DNA from: CAVVSD01 sp963757125
GTDB taxonomy: Bacteria; Actinomycetota; Thermoleophilia; Solirubrobacterales; Solirubrobacteraceae
Assembly (NCBI GenBank): GCA_963757125.1
Contig: CAVWQP010000004.1
Location: 1 to 64,000 of the forward strand
Direction: 5' to 3'
DNA length: 64,000 nt
Both the position numbers and the translations under genes were made by a program. Numbering within the stretch: the stretch's first letter is position 1; every line of letters begins with the position of its first letter. The notes beneath the pieces are model-generated. The model made no database searches and was not told the DNA's origin. It worked only from the letters and a program-made list of their open reading frames with translations. Below are positions 16,849-26,517 of this stretch, piece by piece.

Positions 16849-17497
16849 CGTCGAGGAGGTTCACGTCGCCGGGGCTGATCTTGCCGCCGGCGAGCATCCG
16901 CTCGCGGATCCAGGCGACCAGGCCGCTCCAGTAGTCCGTCCCGATGAGGATGATCGGGAAGTGGCTGATCTTGCGGGTCTGGATCAGCGTCGCCGCCTCG
17001 AAGAGCTCGTCGAGCGTCCCGAACCCGCCGGGGAGGACGAGGAACGCGCTCGCGTAGCGCACGAACATGATCTTCCGCGTGAAGAAGTAGTGGAACTGCA
17101 GATCGACGTCGACGTACCGGTTGACCGACTGCTCGAAGGGGAGGTCGATCCCCAGGCCGACGCTCGGCACGCCTGCCAGCTGCGCGCCGTGGTTGGCTGC
17201 CTCCATCGCGCCGGGCCCGCCGCCGGTGATGACCGCGAAGCCCGCCTCGCCCAGCTTGCGCCCCACCTCGACGGCCAGCTCGTACTCCGCCGAGCCGGGC
17301 GGCGTCCGCGCCGACCCGAAGACGGACACGGCCGGCCCCGCCGCCTGCATCCGCTCGAACCCCATGGCGAGCTCGGTCGCCATCCGCTCGACGCGGTCGG
17401 CGTCGGTGACGAGGCTTCGGACCACCGGCTCATCGGCGGCGATGAGCTCCTCGTCGGGGGTGAGCGGGCGGCGCGGAGTTGCGGACACCCGTTCCAA
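16769..17497 (-). CDS. LOG-family protein (Rossmann-fold nucleotide phosphoribohydrolase-like)
   Basis: A 242-residue member of the TIGR00730/LOG family; characterised relatives release cytokinin-type bases from nucleoside monophosphates. The two signature motifs are present: VITGGGPGAMEAANHGAQ and LVLPGGFGTLDELFEA. The N-terminal 60 residues are an extra helical part (EELIAADEPVVRSLVTDADR). It starts at TTG 17497 or, equally possible, GTG 17488; neither has a strong ribosome-binding site. It runs the same way as the two secreted-protein genes upstream, 16 bases after the RTX-like gene. Confidence 0.88.
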   Translation of the reverse strand: MERVSATPRRPLTPDEELIAADEPVVRSLVTDADRVERMATELAMGFERMQAAGPAVSVFGSARTPPGSAEYELAVEVGRKLGEAGFAVITGGGPGAMEAANHGAQLAGVPSVGLGIDLPFEQSVNRYVDVDLQFHYFFTRKIMFVRYASAFLVLPGGFGTLDELFEAATLIQTRKISHFPIILIGTDYWSGLVAWIRERMLAGGKISPGDVNLLDVTDDLDYAVAQARDAALAQGVRPQRG

Positions 17498-17512
17498 GGT
17501 AGCTCGGGTGCG

Positions 17513-18067
17513 TCAGCCGAGCGTCGCTTCGCAGTTCTTGAAGCGGTACTCGTTGCTGTAGCGCTTGCGCACCCGGTCGTAGCCCGGCCCGCAGTCGACG
17601 GTGCCCTTGCCGTAGAAGGCCCAGATGACGTCGTCTCCGCTCCCGCCGCGAACGGTGTTGGTCCCGTGGCTCGTGTAGATCCAGTCGTTGCCGGACCCGC
17701 CGGACAGCTGGTCGCGCTGGGCCGGCCCGTTGCCGACCGGGTCCCAGTCGCCCCAGATGACGTCGGCGCCCGGGCCGCCGCGGATGACGTCGCTGCCGTG
17801 GTGACCGAGCAGCTCGTCGCTGAGCGCACCGCCCACGAACAGGTGGTCGCCGTCGAGGACCTTCCAGAAGACGCCGCTGATCGCGGGCCAGCCCTCGTGG
17901 CTCGCCTTGTCCCCGCCGCCCGCGGTCTGCCGGTTGTTGCCCGGCTGGCACTGGGTGCCAGCCTTGGCGGCCGAGCACAGGTCGGCGGGGGACTGCGCGC
18001 CGGCGACCGGCACGGCGGCGAGAAGGCCCAGCGCGAGCCCGGCGAGCGACGCGACCAGGCGCCGCAT
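17513..18067 (-). CDS. Secreted RTX-like calcium-binding repeat protein
   Basis: A 184-residue protein with a signal peptide (MRRLVASLAGLALGLLAAVP, cleavage after AGA). From residue 80 it has glycine/aspartate nonapeptide-like units: GSDVIRGGPGADVIWGD, DQLSGGSGNDWIY and TVRGGSGDDVIWAF, the pattern of RTX calcium-binding beta rolls. It ends CGPGYDRVRKRYSNEYRFKN with a cysteine pair (CGPGYD and NCEA), common in actinobacterial members. No catalytic domain is seen. Only 3 bases separate it from the riboswitch-controlled wall hydrolase upstream, so it probably shares that transcript. Confidence 0.8.
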   Translation of the reverse strand: MRRLVASLAGLALGLLAAVPVAGAQSPADLCSAAKAGTQCQPGNNRQTAGGGDKASHEGWPAISGVFWKVLDGDHLFVGGALSDELLGHHGSDVIRGGPGADVIWGDWDPVGNGPAQRDQLSGGSGNDWIYTSHGTNTVRGGSGDDVIWAFYGKGTVDCGPGYDRVRKRYSNEYRFKNCEATLG

Positions 18068-18070
18068 CGG

Positions 18071-18829
18071 TTACAGCCCGTCCGGGTGGCGGACGGTGTA
18101 GCCGCTGGAGGGCCTCGACTCGGTCGTCCAGCGCCCGCCGACCGAGCGCCGCGCGCTCGTGTCGAAGCGCAGCCCTGCGACGGTCATGTACATGTGGCCG
18201 CCGTTGGCGTAGATCGTCACCCAGGTGCCCGGACCGGACTCGCCCCAGGTGGTGAACGAGCCGGACGGCATCGCGTCGTCCAGCAGACCGGCGCCGTGCA
18301 GCGCGTAGGACACCGAGCCCGAGCAGTCGTAGCCGGTGTCCTCGAAGTCGCCGTGGCCGCCGCCGTACTTGTACGGCAGGCCCTCGATCTCGTTCGCCGA
18401 GGCGATGATCTGCTGCACCGCGGGCGGGGCGTCGGCGGGCGCGATGGCCTTGCCGTCGGGCCCGATGGTGGCCTTGCCCGTGGGCACCGGCACCGATGCG
18501 GTGCGCAGGCCCACGCCACCACCCTCGACCGACCGCCGCAGCGCGGCGATGTCGGGAGCGCTCATGACGCCGTTCGCCGGCAGCGACGCGGCCGCCTCGA
18601 ACGCCTTCACCGACGTGCGCGTGCCCTTCCCGAACTGGCCGTCGACGCCGGTGTCGTAGCCGGCCTTCGTGAGGTAGTCCTGGAGGACCCGGACGTCCTG
18701 GCCGCGCATGCCGCTCTTCAGCGGCGCACGATCTCCGAGCTTGGCCTGGGCGGCGGTTGGGACGGCGGCCGACCCGAGCAGGGCCAGGGACAGGAGCACG
18801 GAGGCTCGGCGAGACAGCTGCATACGCAC
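18071..18829 (-). CDS. Secreted peptidoglycan-binding, NlpC/P60-like cell-wall hydrolase
   Basis: A 252-residue exported protein. The signal peptide SRRASVLLSLALLGSAAVPT ends AQA. Residues 35-95 are a PG_binding_1 domain (LKSGMRGQDVRVLQDYLTKA, VDGQFGKGTRTSVKAFEA). Residues 135-245 resemble NlpC/P60 endopeptidases: LPYKYGGGHGDFEDTGYDCS carries the catalytic cysteine, and GGHMYMTVAG probably the histidine. It starts at GTG 18829 or ATG 18823, with AAAAGGA upstream. A c-di-AMP riboswitch precedes it, as for other actinobacterial wall hydrolases, so synthesis should fall when c-di-AMP is high. Confidence 0.88.
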   Translation of the reverse strand: MRMQLSRRASVLLSLALLGSAAVPTAAQAKLGDRAPLKSGMRGQDVRVLQDYLTKAGYDTGVDGQFGKGTRTSVKAFEAAASLPANGVMSAPDIAALRRSVEGGGVGLRTASVPVPTGKATIGPDGKAIAPADAPPAVQQIIASANEIEGLPYKYGGGHGDFEDTGYDCSGSVSYALHGAGLLDDAMPSGSFTTWGESGPGTWVTIYANGGHMYMTVAGLRFDTSARRSVGGRWTTESRPSSGYTVRHPDGL

Positions 18830-18856
18830 AGTCGGGCGAATCCTTTTCTCATTCGT

Positions 18857-18980
18857 CGCCTACGGGGTTAGCTGACGGGCTCGCGCTGAGAGAGCAGCGC
18901 TACACCGGAGATCACCGGCGATTCGCCCCCGGCCACCTGAGTGGCCAATGGGTCCCCCGTTCCTCTCCCGCACGCGGGCG
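18857..18980 (-). promoter_or_regulatory. Cyclic di-AMP riboswitch (ydaO/yuaA class)
   Basis: Read on the minus strand, the leader has the conserved elements of the ydaO-yuaA class in order: CGCC opening P1, GGAACGGGGGACCC, GGGGGCGAATC, then GAGCCCGTCAGCTAACC and CGTAGGCG closing P1. The last block is the family's most diagnostic one (consensus CCGA-CAGCUAACCUCGUA). It ends about 27 bases before the start of the wall-hydrolase gene, next to its ribosome-binding site, which allows control of translation or of termination. This class binds c-di-AMP and usually switches genes off. Confidence 0.88.
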
Positions 18981-19082
18981 AGGACTCGGCTTGGTTGCAC
19001 GTCGTTGGCGACAGTAGCGCGCGAGGGCGACGATCGATGCGGTGTTACGGAACCTCGACCGTGGGTCTGGCGCGTTGGCGCT

Positions 19083-19246
19083 AGTGGGGTGAGGCGGAGG
19101 TTCGGGTGCGGCCTGCGGGATGCATGGTCGTGGCTGACGACCGGCGCCGACCATGCGCATACCGGGCGTACGCAAGTGGTCGGCGCCGGCCGTCAGGCGC
19201 GGTCAGGCGCCCGCAGGCCGCCCGCGAACCTCCGCCTCACCCCACT
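19083..19246. repeat. 164-bp imperfect inverted repeat (cruciform-forming)
   Basis: Nested arms are visible. The outer arm at 19083-19119 (AGTGGGGTGAGGCGGAGGTT...) matches the reverse complement of 19210-19246 at about 34 of 37 positions. The inner arm CTGACGACCGGCGCCGACCA (19134-19153) matches the reverse complement of 19177-19196 at 19 of 20. The 23-base centre can pair further (TGCG with CGCA). The right arm encodes the last residues and stop of the M20 peptidase gene; the left arm lies in the otherwise empty 18981-19202. It could be a strong terminator or the trace of an inverted duplication. Confidence 0.85.
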
Positions 19247-20381
19247 GGTCGCGCAATGCGGCGTCGGTGATCGCCAGCGCGACCTCGGCCCGCGACCGCA
19301 GCGACGACTCGAGCACGAACTCGTTCGGCGCGTGCGCGCCGCCGCCCCGCGGCCCGAGTCCGTCGACGGTCAGCGGGATCGTGCTCGCGAAGTGGCTCGC
19401 GTCGCTCGCGCCGCCCCGGTCCATCCCTGTGATGCTCCTGCCCAGCCGCTCGCCCGCGGCGGCCAGCAGCGCCGCGGCGGGCCCGCGCGCGTCCATCCCC
19501 GGCCACAGCCGCAGCAGCGACGGCTCGAGCGTCACGCCGCCCACCTCGCCGGGCACGGCGCCGAGGACCGCGTCGAAGGCGACGGCGTCGTCGGCGCGCA
19601 TGTCGCAGAAGAGCTCGCCGGTGGCGGGGACGACGTTGAACGCGTCGCCCGAGCGCAGGATCGTCGGGACCGCCGTCAGCCGCAGCTCGCCGCGCGGGTC
19701 GTGCATCGCCGACACCGCCTGCGCGGCGGCGGCGAGCCCGAGCAGCGCGTTGCGACCCTGGTCCGGCGCCGAGCCGGAGTGCGACGAGCGCCCGTGCGCG
19801 ACCACCCGCAGCGTGCCCGCCGCCTTGCGCTTCACGATCACCGCGTCGCCGCCGTCGGAGGTCAGCTGCCCGGCCTCGAAGCACAGGCAGATGTCGAAGC
19901 CGGCGAAGCGCTCGACGTGCCCGAAGGTGCCGACCCGCCACTCCTCGTCCTGGACGAGCAGAAGGGCGGCCTCGGCGAAGGTCGTGCGCCGGTCCGGCGC
20001 GGCCAGGGCGCGCAGCAGCCCGAGGGCGAGCACGTCGCCGCCCTTCATGTCGACCGTCCCGGAGCCCAGCAGCTTGTCGCCGTCGCGCGAGAGCGGCCGG
20101 TGCTGGTCGTGCGCGACGACGGTGTCGAGGTGACCTACGAGCAGGACCCGCCGCGACCCGGTGCCCTGGACGCGCAGCACGAGGTCGTCGGCGTGGCCGG
20201 GGGACGAGCAGGGGACGCGCTCGACCGTCGCGTCGTCGGGCGCGAGCGCCGCGGCGATCGACGCCGCCTCCTCGGCTCCCGCGAGGTCGCCGGAGGGCGT
20301 GGACACCGCCACGAGGGCCTCCAGTTCGCGTGTCGCGCGCGCCGCGATCCGGGCTGCCGTCGCTTCGATGAGCTCGTCCAC
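19203..20381 (-). CDS. M20-family metallopeptidase (ArgE/DapE/carboxypeptidase G2-like)
   Basis: A 392-residue cytosolic zinc hydrolase of the M20 family, which cleaves amide bonds of acylated amino acids or small peptides. Zinc ligands and catalytic residues are in RRVLLVGHLDTVVAHD (H and D), GSGTVDMKGGDVLALG (D), LLLVQDEEWRVGTFG (catalytic E then E), ICLCFEAG and, near the end, GGASDASHFA with the last histidine. A lid domain begins RKAAGTLRVVAHGRSSHSGS. GTG 20381 (VDELIEATAARI) is preferred; an upstream GTG at 20423 adds 14 hydrophobic residues. Its 3' end forms one arm of the long inverted repeat. Substrate unknown. Confidence 0.85.
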   Translation of the reverse strand: MDELIEATAARIAARATRELEALVAVSTPSGDLAGAEEAASIAAALAPDDATVERVPCSSPGHADDLVLRVQGTGSRRVLLVGHLDTVVAHDQHRPLSRDGDKLLGSGTVDMKGGDVLALGLLRALAAPDRRTTFAEAALLLVQDEEWRVGTFGHVERFAGFDICLCFEAGQLTSDGGDAVIVKRKAAGTLRVVAHGRSSHSGSAPDQGRNALLGLAAAAQAVSAMHDPRGELRLTAVPTILRSGDAFNVVPATGELFCDMRADDAVAFDAVLGAVPGEVGGVTLEPSLLRLWPGMDARGPAAALLAAAGERLGRSITGMDRGGASDASHFASTIPLTVDGLGPRGGGAHAPNEFVLESSLRSRAEVALAITDAALRDQWGEAEVRGRPAGA

Positions 20382-21864
20382 GAGCGACCAGAGTAGAGCC
20401 GTTAGCCACCGCACGACCCGCACGGCGGCGCGGCAGAAGGTTGCTGCGCCGGCGCGAAAGACGGATCCTGCCTACGCACCGGAGGGGCGCAGCGAGCATC
20501 TGCCCCCACTGGAGTACCGGGACATCCCGAAGGCGCCGAAGCTGCGAAAGGTGATCGGCCCGAGCGTCGTCCTCGTGGGCGTCGGCATCTCCTCGGGCGA
20601 GTTCATCATCTGGCCGTACATCACCTCCCAGGTCGGGCTCATCTTCCTGTGGGCCGCCGCGGTCGGCATCTTCATGCAGCTCATCCTCAACATGGAGATC
20701 GAGCGCTACACGCTGGCCACCGGCGAGACCGCGATCGTCGGCTTCGCGCGGTCCTGGAAGCCGTGGGGCGTGGTGTTCATCGCGTGTGCGGTGATCCCGA
20801 ACTTCTGGCCGGGCTGGGCGGCGAGCTCGGCGACGCTGACGACGTTCCTCATCGGTGGCGGCGACGTCACGGTCATCGCGATCGTGATGCTCGTCGTCAT
20901 GGGCGTCGCGCTCACGGCGTCGCCCGTCGTCTACCGGACCATGGAGCGCGTCGAGTTCGCGAAGGTCGCGGTCGTCCTCCTCTTCCTCGTCGTGGCGCTC
21001 GTGGCCGGCATCAGCGGCTCGGCGTACGAGGACGTGCCGAAGGCCGCCACCGACGCGGGCTGGCCGTCGGGCATCGACGTCGCGGTCATCCTGGGCGCGC
21101 TGGCCTTCGCCGGCGTCGGCGGGGTCAACAACCTCTGCCAGTCCAACTGGATCCGCGACAAGGGCTTCGGGATGGGCTCGCACATCCCGCACGTCGTGTC
21201 GCCGCTGACCGGCGAGGACCAGGCGAAGCCGTCGACCGGCTACATGGTCAGGCAGGACGACGAGAACCTCGACCGCTTCTGGGGCTGGTGGCACGTCGCC
21301 AAGAAGGAGCAGTTCTGGTTCTTCTTCGTCACCGGCCTGATCACGATCATGGTCTTCTCGCTGCTCGCGTACTCGACCGTGTTCGGCCAGGACCTCGGCG
21401 AGCAGCTCGACTTCGTCGAGGGCGAGGGGAACGCGCTGAAGGACACCGTCGCCCCGTGGTTCGGCACGGTGTTCTGGGGCATCGGCGCGGTGTCGCTGTT
21501 CGCGGGGTCGCTCGGGATCCTCGACTACGTGGCACGCGTGAGCGCCGACGTCATCAAGACGCTCTACGCCCGCGAGAGCCAGCGCATCACCGAGAGCTGG
21601 ATCTACTTCGGGTTCGTCTGGGGCGAGATCGCGCTCGGCACGATCGTGCTGCTCAGCGGGTTCGACCAGCCGCTGGCACTGCTCATCGTCGCGTCGTCGC
21701 TCAACGGCGTCGTGATGTTCATCTACTCCCTGCTGCTCATCAAGCTCAACCGGCAGGGCCTGCCCGTGCCTATCCGCGTGCGCGGGCTGCGGCTCTACCT
21801 GCTGTGGGCCATCGCAGCCGTGTTCGGTGGGTTGTCGGTGGCGCTGGTCCTGTCCCAGATCTGA
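20368..21864 (+). CDS. Nramp-family divalent metal transporter-like membrane protein
   Basis: Integral membrane protein with about eleven helices, resembling the Nramp/MntH superfamily. Conserved parts are GPSVVLVGVGISSGEFIIWP (helix 1, where a DPGN-type motif sits in classical members), MEIERYTLATGETAIVGFAR and GALAFAGVGGVNNLCQSNWI. Here helix 1 has no DPGN, so the ion may not be Mn or Fe. The start is uncertain: ATG 20368 overlaps the divergent peptidase start by 14 bases, while conserved sequence begins only near 20500 (LPPLEYRDIPKAPKLRKVIG) and no ATG, GTG or TTG lies in frame between them. Confidence 0.78.
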   Translation: MSSSTSDQSRAVSHRTTRTAARQKVAAPARKTDPAYAPEGRSEHLPPLEYRDIPKAPKLRKVIGPSVVLVGVGISSGEFIIWPYITSQVGLIFLWAAAVGIFMQLILNMEIERYTLATGETAIVGFARSWKPWGVVFIACAVIPNFWPGWAASSATLTTFLIGGGDVTVIAIVMLVVMGVALTASPVVYRTMERVEFAKVAVVLLFLVVALVAGISGSAYEDVPKAATDAGWPSGIDVAVILGALAFAGVGGVNNLCQSNWIRDKGFGMGSHIPHVVSPLTGEDQAKPSTGYMVRQDDENLDRFWGWWHVAKKEQFWFFFVTGLITIMVFSLLAYSTVFGQDLGEQLDFVEGEGNALKDTVAPWFGTVFWGIGAVSLFAGSLGILDYVARVSADVIKTLYARESQRITESWIYFGFVWGEIALGTIVLLSGFDQPLALLIVASSLNGVVMFIYSLLLIKLNRQGLPVPIRVRGLRLYLLWAIAAVFGGLSVALVLSQI

Positions 21865-22327
21865 GCGCCGCGACGGCCGCGAGGCCGGTCAGCACCCCGA
21901 TGTAGAGCGCGAAGGGCACGGACGCCCCCGCGTCGCTCAGCGGCCACAGCAGCGGGATGCCGTCGCCGGTGCCGAGATCGCGGAACAGGTGCCCGGCGAG
22001 GCCGATCGCGGCGCCGAGCAGGATCTGGCTGCGCATCAGCCCGGCCGCCGCGAGGACGACGAGGATCGTCAGCAGGCTGTGCGTGTAGGGCCGCGGCGTG
22101 CCGGCGGTGAGGACGTCGGTGCCGAACTCGAGCGGCAGGTGGTCGACGTCGAGGACGACCGAGAACACGATGATCGCGACGGCCATCCGCCGCGGTGGGC
22201 ACAGCAGGGCGACGATCACCACGCCGGTGGCGATGTGCCCGATCCAGTCGACGATGCCGACCAGCGCGAACTGCGTGTCGATGTCCAGACGGCCCAGCAC
22301 GGGCTGGACCGCCAAGACGACGACCAC
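21770..22327 (-). CDS. YdjM-like membrane-bound metal-dependent hydrolase
   Basis: A 185-residue protein with about four or five membrane helices and the histidine/aspartate pattern of the YdjM/LexA-binding, membrane-bound hydrolase family: H in DWIGHIATG, DVDHLPLEF, RPYTHSLLT and AGHLFRDLGTGDG. The biochemical role of this family is poorly known. GTG 22327 is used; the frame is open 12 codons further up, with a plausible leader but no start codon. The C-terminal 30 residues (arginine/proline rich) overlap the convergent transporter gene by 95 bases, so the annotated end may be too long. Confidence 0.65.
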   Translation of the reverse strand: MVVVLAVQPVLGRLDIDTQFALVGIVDWIGHIATGVVIVALLCPPRRMAVAIIVFSVVLDVDHLPLEFGTDVLTAGTPRPYTHSLLTILVVLAAAGLMRSQILLGAAIGLAGHLFRDLGTGDGIPLLWPLSDAGASVPFALYIGVLTGLAAVAALRSGTGPAPPTTHRTRLRWPTAGRAAARARG

Positions 22328-22364
22328 CGCGATGAGCGGAGCCCACCACGGCAGTCGGACCGGG

Positions 22365-23553
22365 CTAGCCCAGGACAGCCTCGAGCCGCCGGTCGATCGC
22401 CGCCGCGAGGGCGTCGCGGACGTCGCCCTCCTCGAAGCGCTCGACGAGCTCGGACATGAAGCCCTCGATCACGAGCCGCTGGGCGGCCGACTCGCGCAGG
22501 CCGCGCGAGCGCAGGTAGTAGACCTGCTCGGGATCGACCTGGGCGATCGCCGCGGCGTGCGTGCAGCGCACGTCGTTGGCGAGGATCTCCAGACCCGGGA
22601 TCGCGTCCGCGTGCGCCTTCTTGGAGACGAGCAGGTTGCGCGACTCCTGGAACGCGTCGGTCTGCTGCGCGCCGGGATCGACCTTGATCATCCCGCGCCA
22701 GACGGCGCTCGAGCGGTCGGCCAGGATGCCGCGGAACGCGAGGTCGGACGTGGTGTTCGCCGCCGCGTGCTCCTGCGTCGTGTCGAAGTCCAGGTGCTGG
22801 CGGTTGCGCACCGCGTAGGCGCCGGTGACCTTGCCGCTCGCGCCCTCGCCGTCGAGGATCGTGTTCTGGAAGACCTTGCCGTTCGCGGCGCCGAAGCCCA
22901 GCGTCACCCAGTCGAGCTGCGCGTCGCGGGCCACGCGGGCGCGCTGGGCGCCGAACACCCACGACTTCTCGTCGAGGCCCTGGGCCGAGACGAAGCGCAG
23001 GTTCGCGTTCTGCCCGACGACGAGCTCGACGACGGTGTTGAACAGGCCGTCGGCCGCCGAGAGCTCCTGCTCCCAGACCTCGGCCTCCGCGCCCTCCTCG
23101 AGGACGATGAGCACGCGCCAGCTCATGGCGGTGCCCTGCTGGGCCTGGATCGCCGTGAGCAGGACCGGGGCGTCGAGCCGCGTGTTGCGCGGGACGTAGA
23201 CGAACGCGCCGCCCTCCCACTCCGCCGCGTTGCGGGCGACGAAGGGGTCGTCGGTCGTGGTCACGACCGAGCCGAGGTGCGCCTCGACGAGGTCGCCGTG
23301 CGTCTCGACCGCCTGCGCCAGCGGCATGACGAGCGGACCGTCCGGCGGGACGTCGACCCGGGTCCAGGCGTCGTCGACCTGGCGCAGCTCGAGCCCGGGC
23401 GGCGAGAACACCGGCTCGGCCTCCGTGGCGAGGTCGCCGCCGGAGGGCGCCGGGAACGACGCGAGATCGAACTTGCGCAGCTCGGTGAACTCCCACCCCG
23501 GCTGGCCCTTGAAGTCGGGCAGCGGGAGGTCCCGCCAGGTGGTCGCTGCGGTA

Positions 23554-23561
<8 letters not shown>
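22365..23561 (-). CDS. sufD: Fe-S cluster assembly scaffold protein SufD
   Basis: A 398-residue beta-helix protein, partner of SufB in the SufBCD scaffold that builds Fe-S clusters. It opens WRDLPLPDFKGQPGWEFTEL, the usual SufD N-terminus. The core has GGAFVYVPRNTRLDAPVLLT and the C-terminal block LEILANDVRCTHAAAIAQVD with QVYYLRSRGLRESAAQRLVI, where SufD cysteine and histidine lie. TTG 23561 overlaps the end of sufB, so the two are coupled. In most actinobacteria sufC follows sufD; here sufC lies about 8 kb away. Confidence 0.92.
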
Positions 23562-24987
<1,426 letters not shown>

Positions 24988-24991
24988 GGTG

Positions 24992-25324
24992 CTACTCCAC
25001 CTCCAGCTTGATGAGACCGCCCTCGACGCGGACGGGGAAAGTGTCGATTGGAACGTAGGCAGGAAGGTTCAGCGGCTTCCCGGTGTGCAGATCGAACCAG
25101 GAGCCGTGCCGCGGGCACTCGACCCTGCAGCTCTCCTGGTCCAGCTCACCGTCGGCCAGCGACCCGTTGTCGTGCGAGCAGCGGTCCTCGACCGCGACGA
25201 TCTCGCCGCCGCAGTTGAAGACCCCGATCTCGAGGTCCTCCCATTCCACCAGGCGACGTGCGCCGGGCGGCAGCTCTTCGAGCGGGCAGATGTCGATGAC
25301 GTCGGGCAAATCCGATCCTTGCAC
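24992..25324 (-). CDS. Rieske [2Fe-2S] ferredoxin-like protein of the suf operon
   Basis: A 110-residue single-domain Rieske protein. Cluster ligands are C and H in VEDRCSHDNGSLADGE and in RVECPRHGSWFDLHTG, giving C-x-H and C-x2-H spaced 20 residues apart, and the fold ends IDTFPVRVEGGLIKLEVE. It resembles the non-haem dioxygenase ferredoxin components that often sit in actinobacterial suf operons, where they may serve as electron carriers or as recipients of new clusters. GTG 25324 is the start. It heads the sufB-sufD operon. Confidence 0.9.
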   Translation of the reverse strand: MQGSDLPDVIDICPLEELPPGARRLVEWEDLEIGVFNCGGEIVAVEDRCSHDNGSLADGELDQESCRVECPRHGSWFDLHTGKPLNLPAYVPIDTFPVRVEGGLIKLEVE

Positions 25325-25387
25325 TCGGCATTGTATCCGCCCCTGGGGGGCGGCCTCAGCGAGCGCGCGGACCGGGCGCCTCGGGCG

Positions 25388-26437
25388 TCACTCCTTCGCC
25401 AACGGCACCGTCGCAGTGTCGCCGTCGACCGCCGCGGCGAGCGCCGGGACGAGGACGTCGAGCGCGAGGGGCATGCTCAGGACCGTCTGCGCGCCGACGG
25501 CGTTGTACGCGTCGTCCGGGCGCGAGTCGAGCACGACGAAGTCGCGACCCTCCTTGTGGACGTCGAGGCTGTTGTACACGCGGTTCTTCGCGAGCTTCTC
25601 GGCCTCGTCATCGGTGGCGAACCAGGCGACCGCGTCGAGGTCGAGCAGCTGCACCTGCTCCTCGGAGATCATGCCGGCGTAGTCCTTCACGAAGAGCCTG
25701 GAGATCTCGGGCGAGAGCACGAAGCCGAGATCGGTGAGCAGGCGCGAGCGCGGGTCCTCCGGGCCGTACACCCAGATGCCCTCGAAGGACATCGCCATCG
25801 ACGCCGTCTTGCCGGCGAACTCCGGGTGGTCGTCCTTGGCCGTTGCGATGCGCGCCTCGACGTCGCCGACGAGCTCGTCCGCCTCGTCCGGCTCGCCGAC
25901 GACCTTGCCGACGATGCGCGTCGTCTCCTGCCAGGGGATGCCGAAGTCGGCGTAGCCCTCCGGCGCGGCGACGACCGGTGCGATCTGGGAGAGCTTCTCG
26001 TAGTCGGACCTCTTGAGGTCGGAGTACAGCGCGACGATGAGGTCGGGCCGCAGCGCCGCGACCTTCTCGAACTGGATGCCGTCGGTGTTCGTCAGCAGCT
26101 CGGGCGGATCGCCGGCGGCCTTCGCCGCGGTCTCGGCCCACGGCCCGATGCCGTGCTCGAAGCCCATCCAGTCCGTCACGCCGACAGGTGCGACGCCGAG
26201 CGCGAAGAACGCGTCCTGCTCGTTGAGGCCGACGCTCACGATGCGCTCCGGGCGCTCGGCGATCTCGGTCGTGCCGTACCTGTGCTCGATCGTGACCGGG
26301 AACGCGGCAGACGCCTCGCTCGCGGCCGTGCCCGTGCCCGCGCCGGCAGCGGACTCGGATTCGTCGTCGCCGCAGGCGGTGGCGGCGACGCACAGGACCA
26401 GCAGGATGAGGAGGGCGGGGAGCCGGAGTCGCATCAT
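25388..26437 (-). CDS. Iron-siderophore ABC transporter substrate-binding lipoprotein
   Basis: A 349-residue lipoprotein: after MMRLRLPALLILLVLCVAAT comes the lipobox cysteine in TACGDDESE. The mature part is a Fhu/Fec-type periplasmic binding protein: IAERPERIVSVGLNEQDAFF, FEKVAALRPDLIVALYSDLK and AGMISEEQVQLLDLDAVAWF. It should capture ferric siderophore outside the membrane, but no permease or ATPase lies nearby, so it would share one encoded elsewhere. Two DtxR/IdeR-type iron boxes directly precede ATG 26437, so iron repression is expected. Confidence 0.9.
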   Translation of the reverse strand: MMRLRLPALLILLVLCVAATACGDDESESAAGAGTGTAASEASAAFPVTIEHRYGTTEIAERPERIVSVGLNEQDAFFALGVAPVGVTDWMGFEHGIGPWAETAAKAAGDPPELLTNTDGIQFEKVAALRPDLIVALYSDLKRSDYEKLSQIAPVVAAPEGYADFGIPWQETTRIVGKVVGEPDEADELVGDVEARIATAKDDHPEFAGKTASMAMSFEGIWVYGPEDPRSRLLTDLGFVLSPEISRLFVKDYAGMISEEQVQLLDLDAVAWFATDDEAEKLAKNRVYNSLDVHKEGRDFVVLDSRPDDAYNAVGAQTVLSMPLALDVLVPALAAAVDGDTATVPLAKE

Positions 26438-26439
26438 GA

Positions 26440-26473
26440 TTAGGTCACCCTAATGCATCTTAGGTCGCCCTAA
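26440..26473 (-). promoter_or_regulatory. Twin DtxR/IdeR-type iron boxes
   Basis: Two copies of the half-palindromic iron box, TTAGGTCACCCTAA at 26440-26453 and TTAGGTCGCCCTAA at 26460-26473, are spaced 20 bases centre to centre (two helical turns). They match the TTAGGNNNNCCTAA core of DtxR/IdeR operators. The near copy ends 3 bases before the start codon of the siderophore-binding lipoprotein, so the repressor would cover the promoter or transcript start. Confidence 0.85.
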
Positions 26474-26517
26474 CCAGCTCCCCCGGGGGTCGATCATCCG
26501 CCGAGGGCGGGCACCAG

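Noticed and set aside
18981..19082. Gene upstream of the riboswitch on either strand
   Set aside because: Open frames there have no motif and conflict with the inverted repeat. I see only leader or promoter sequence.
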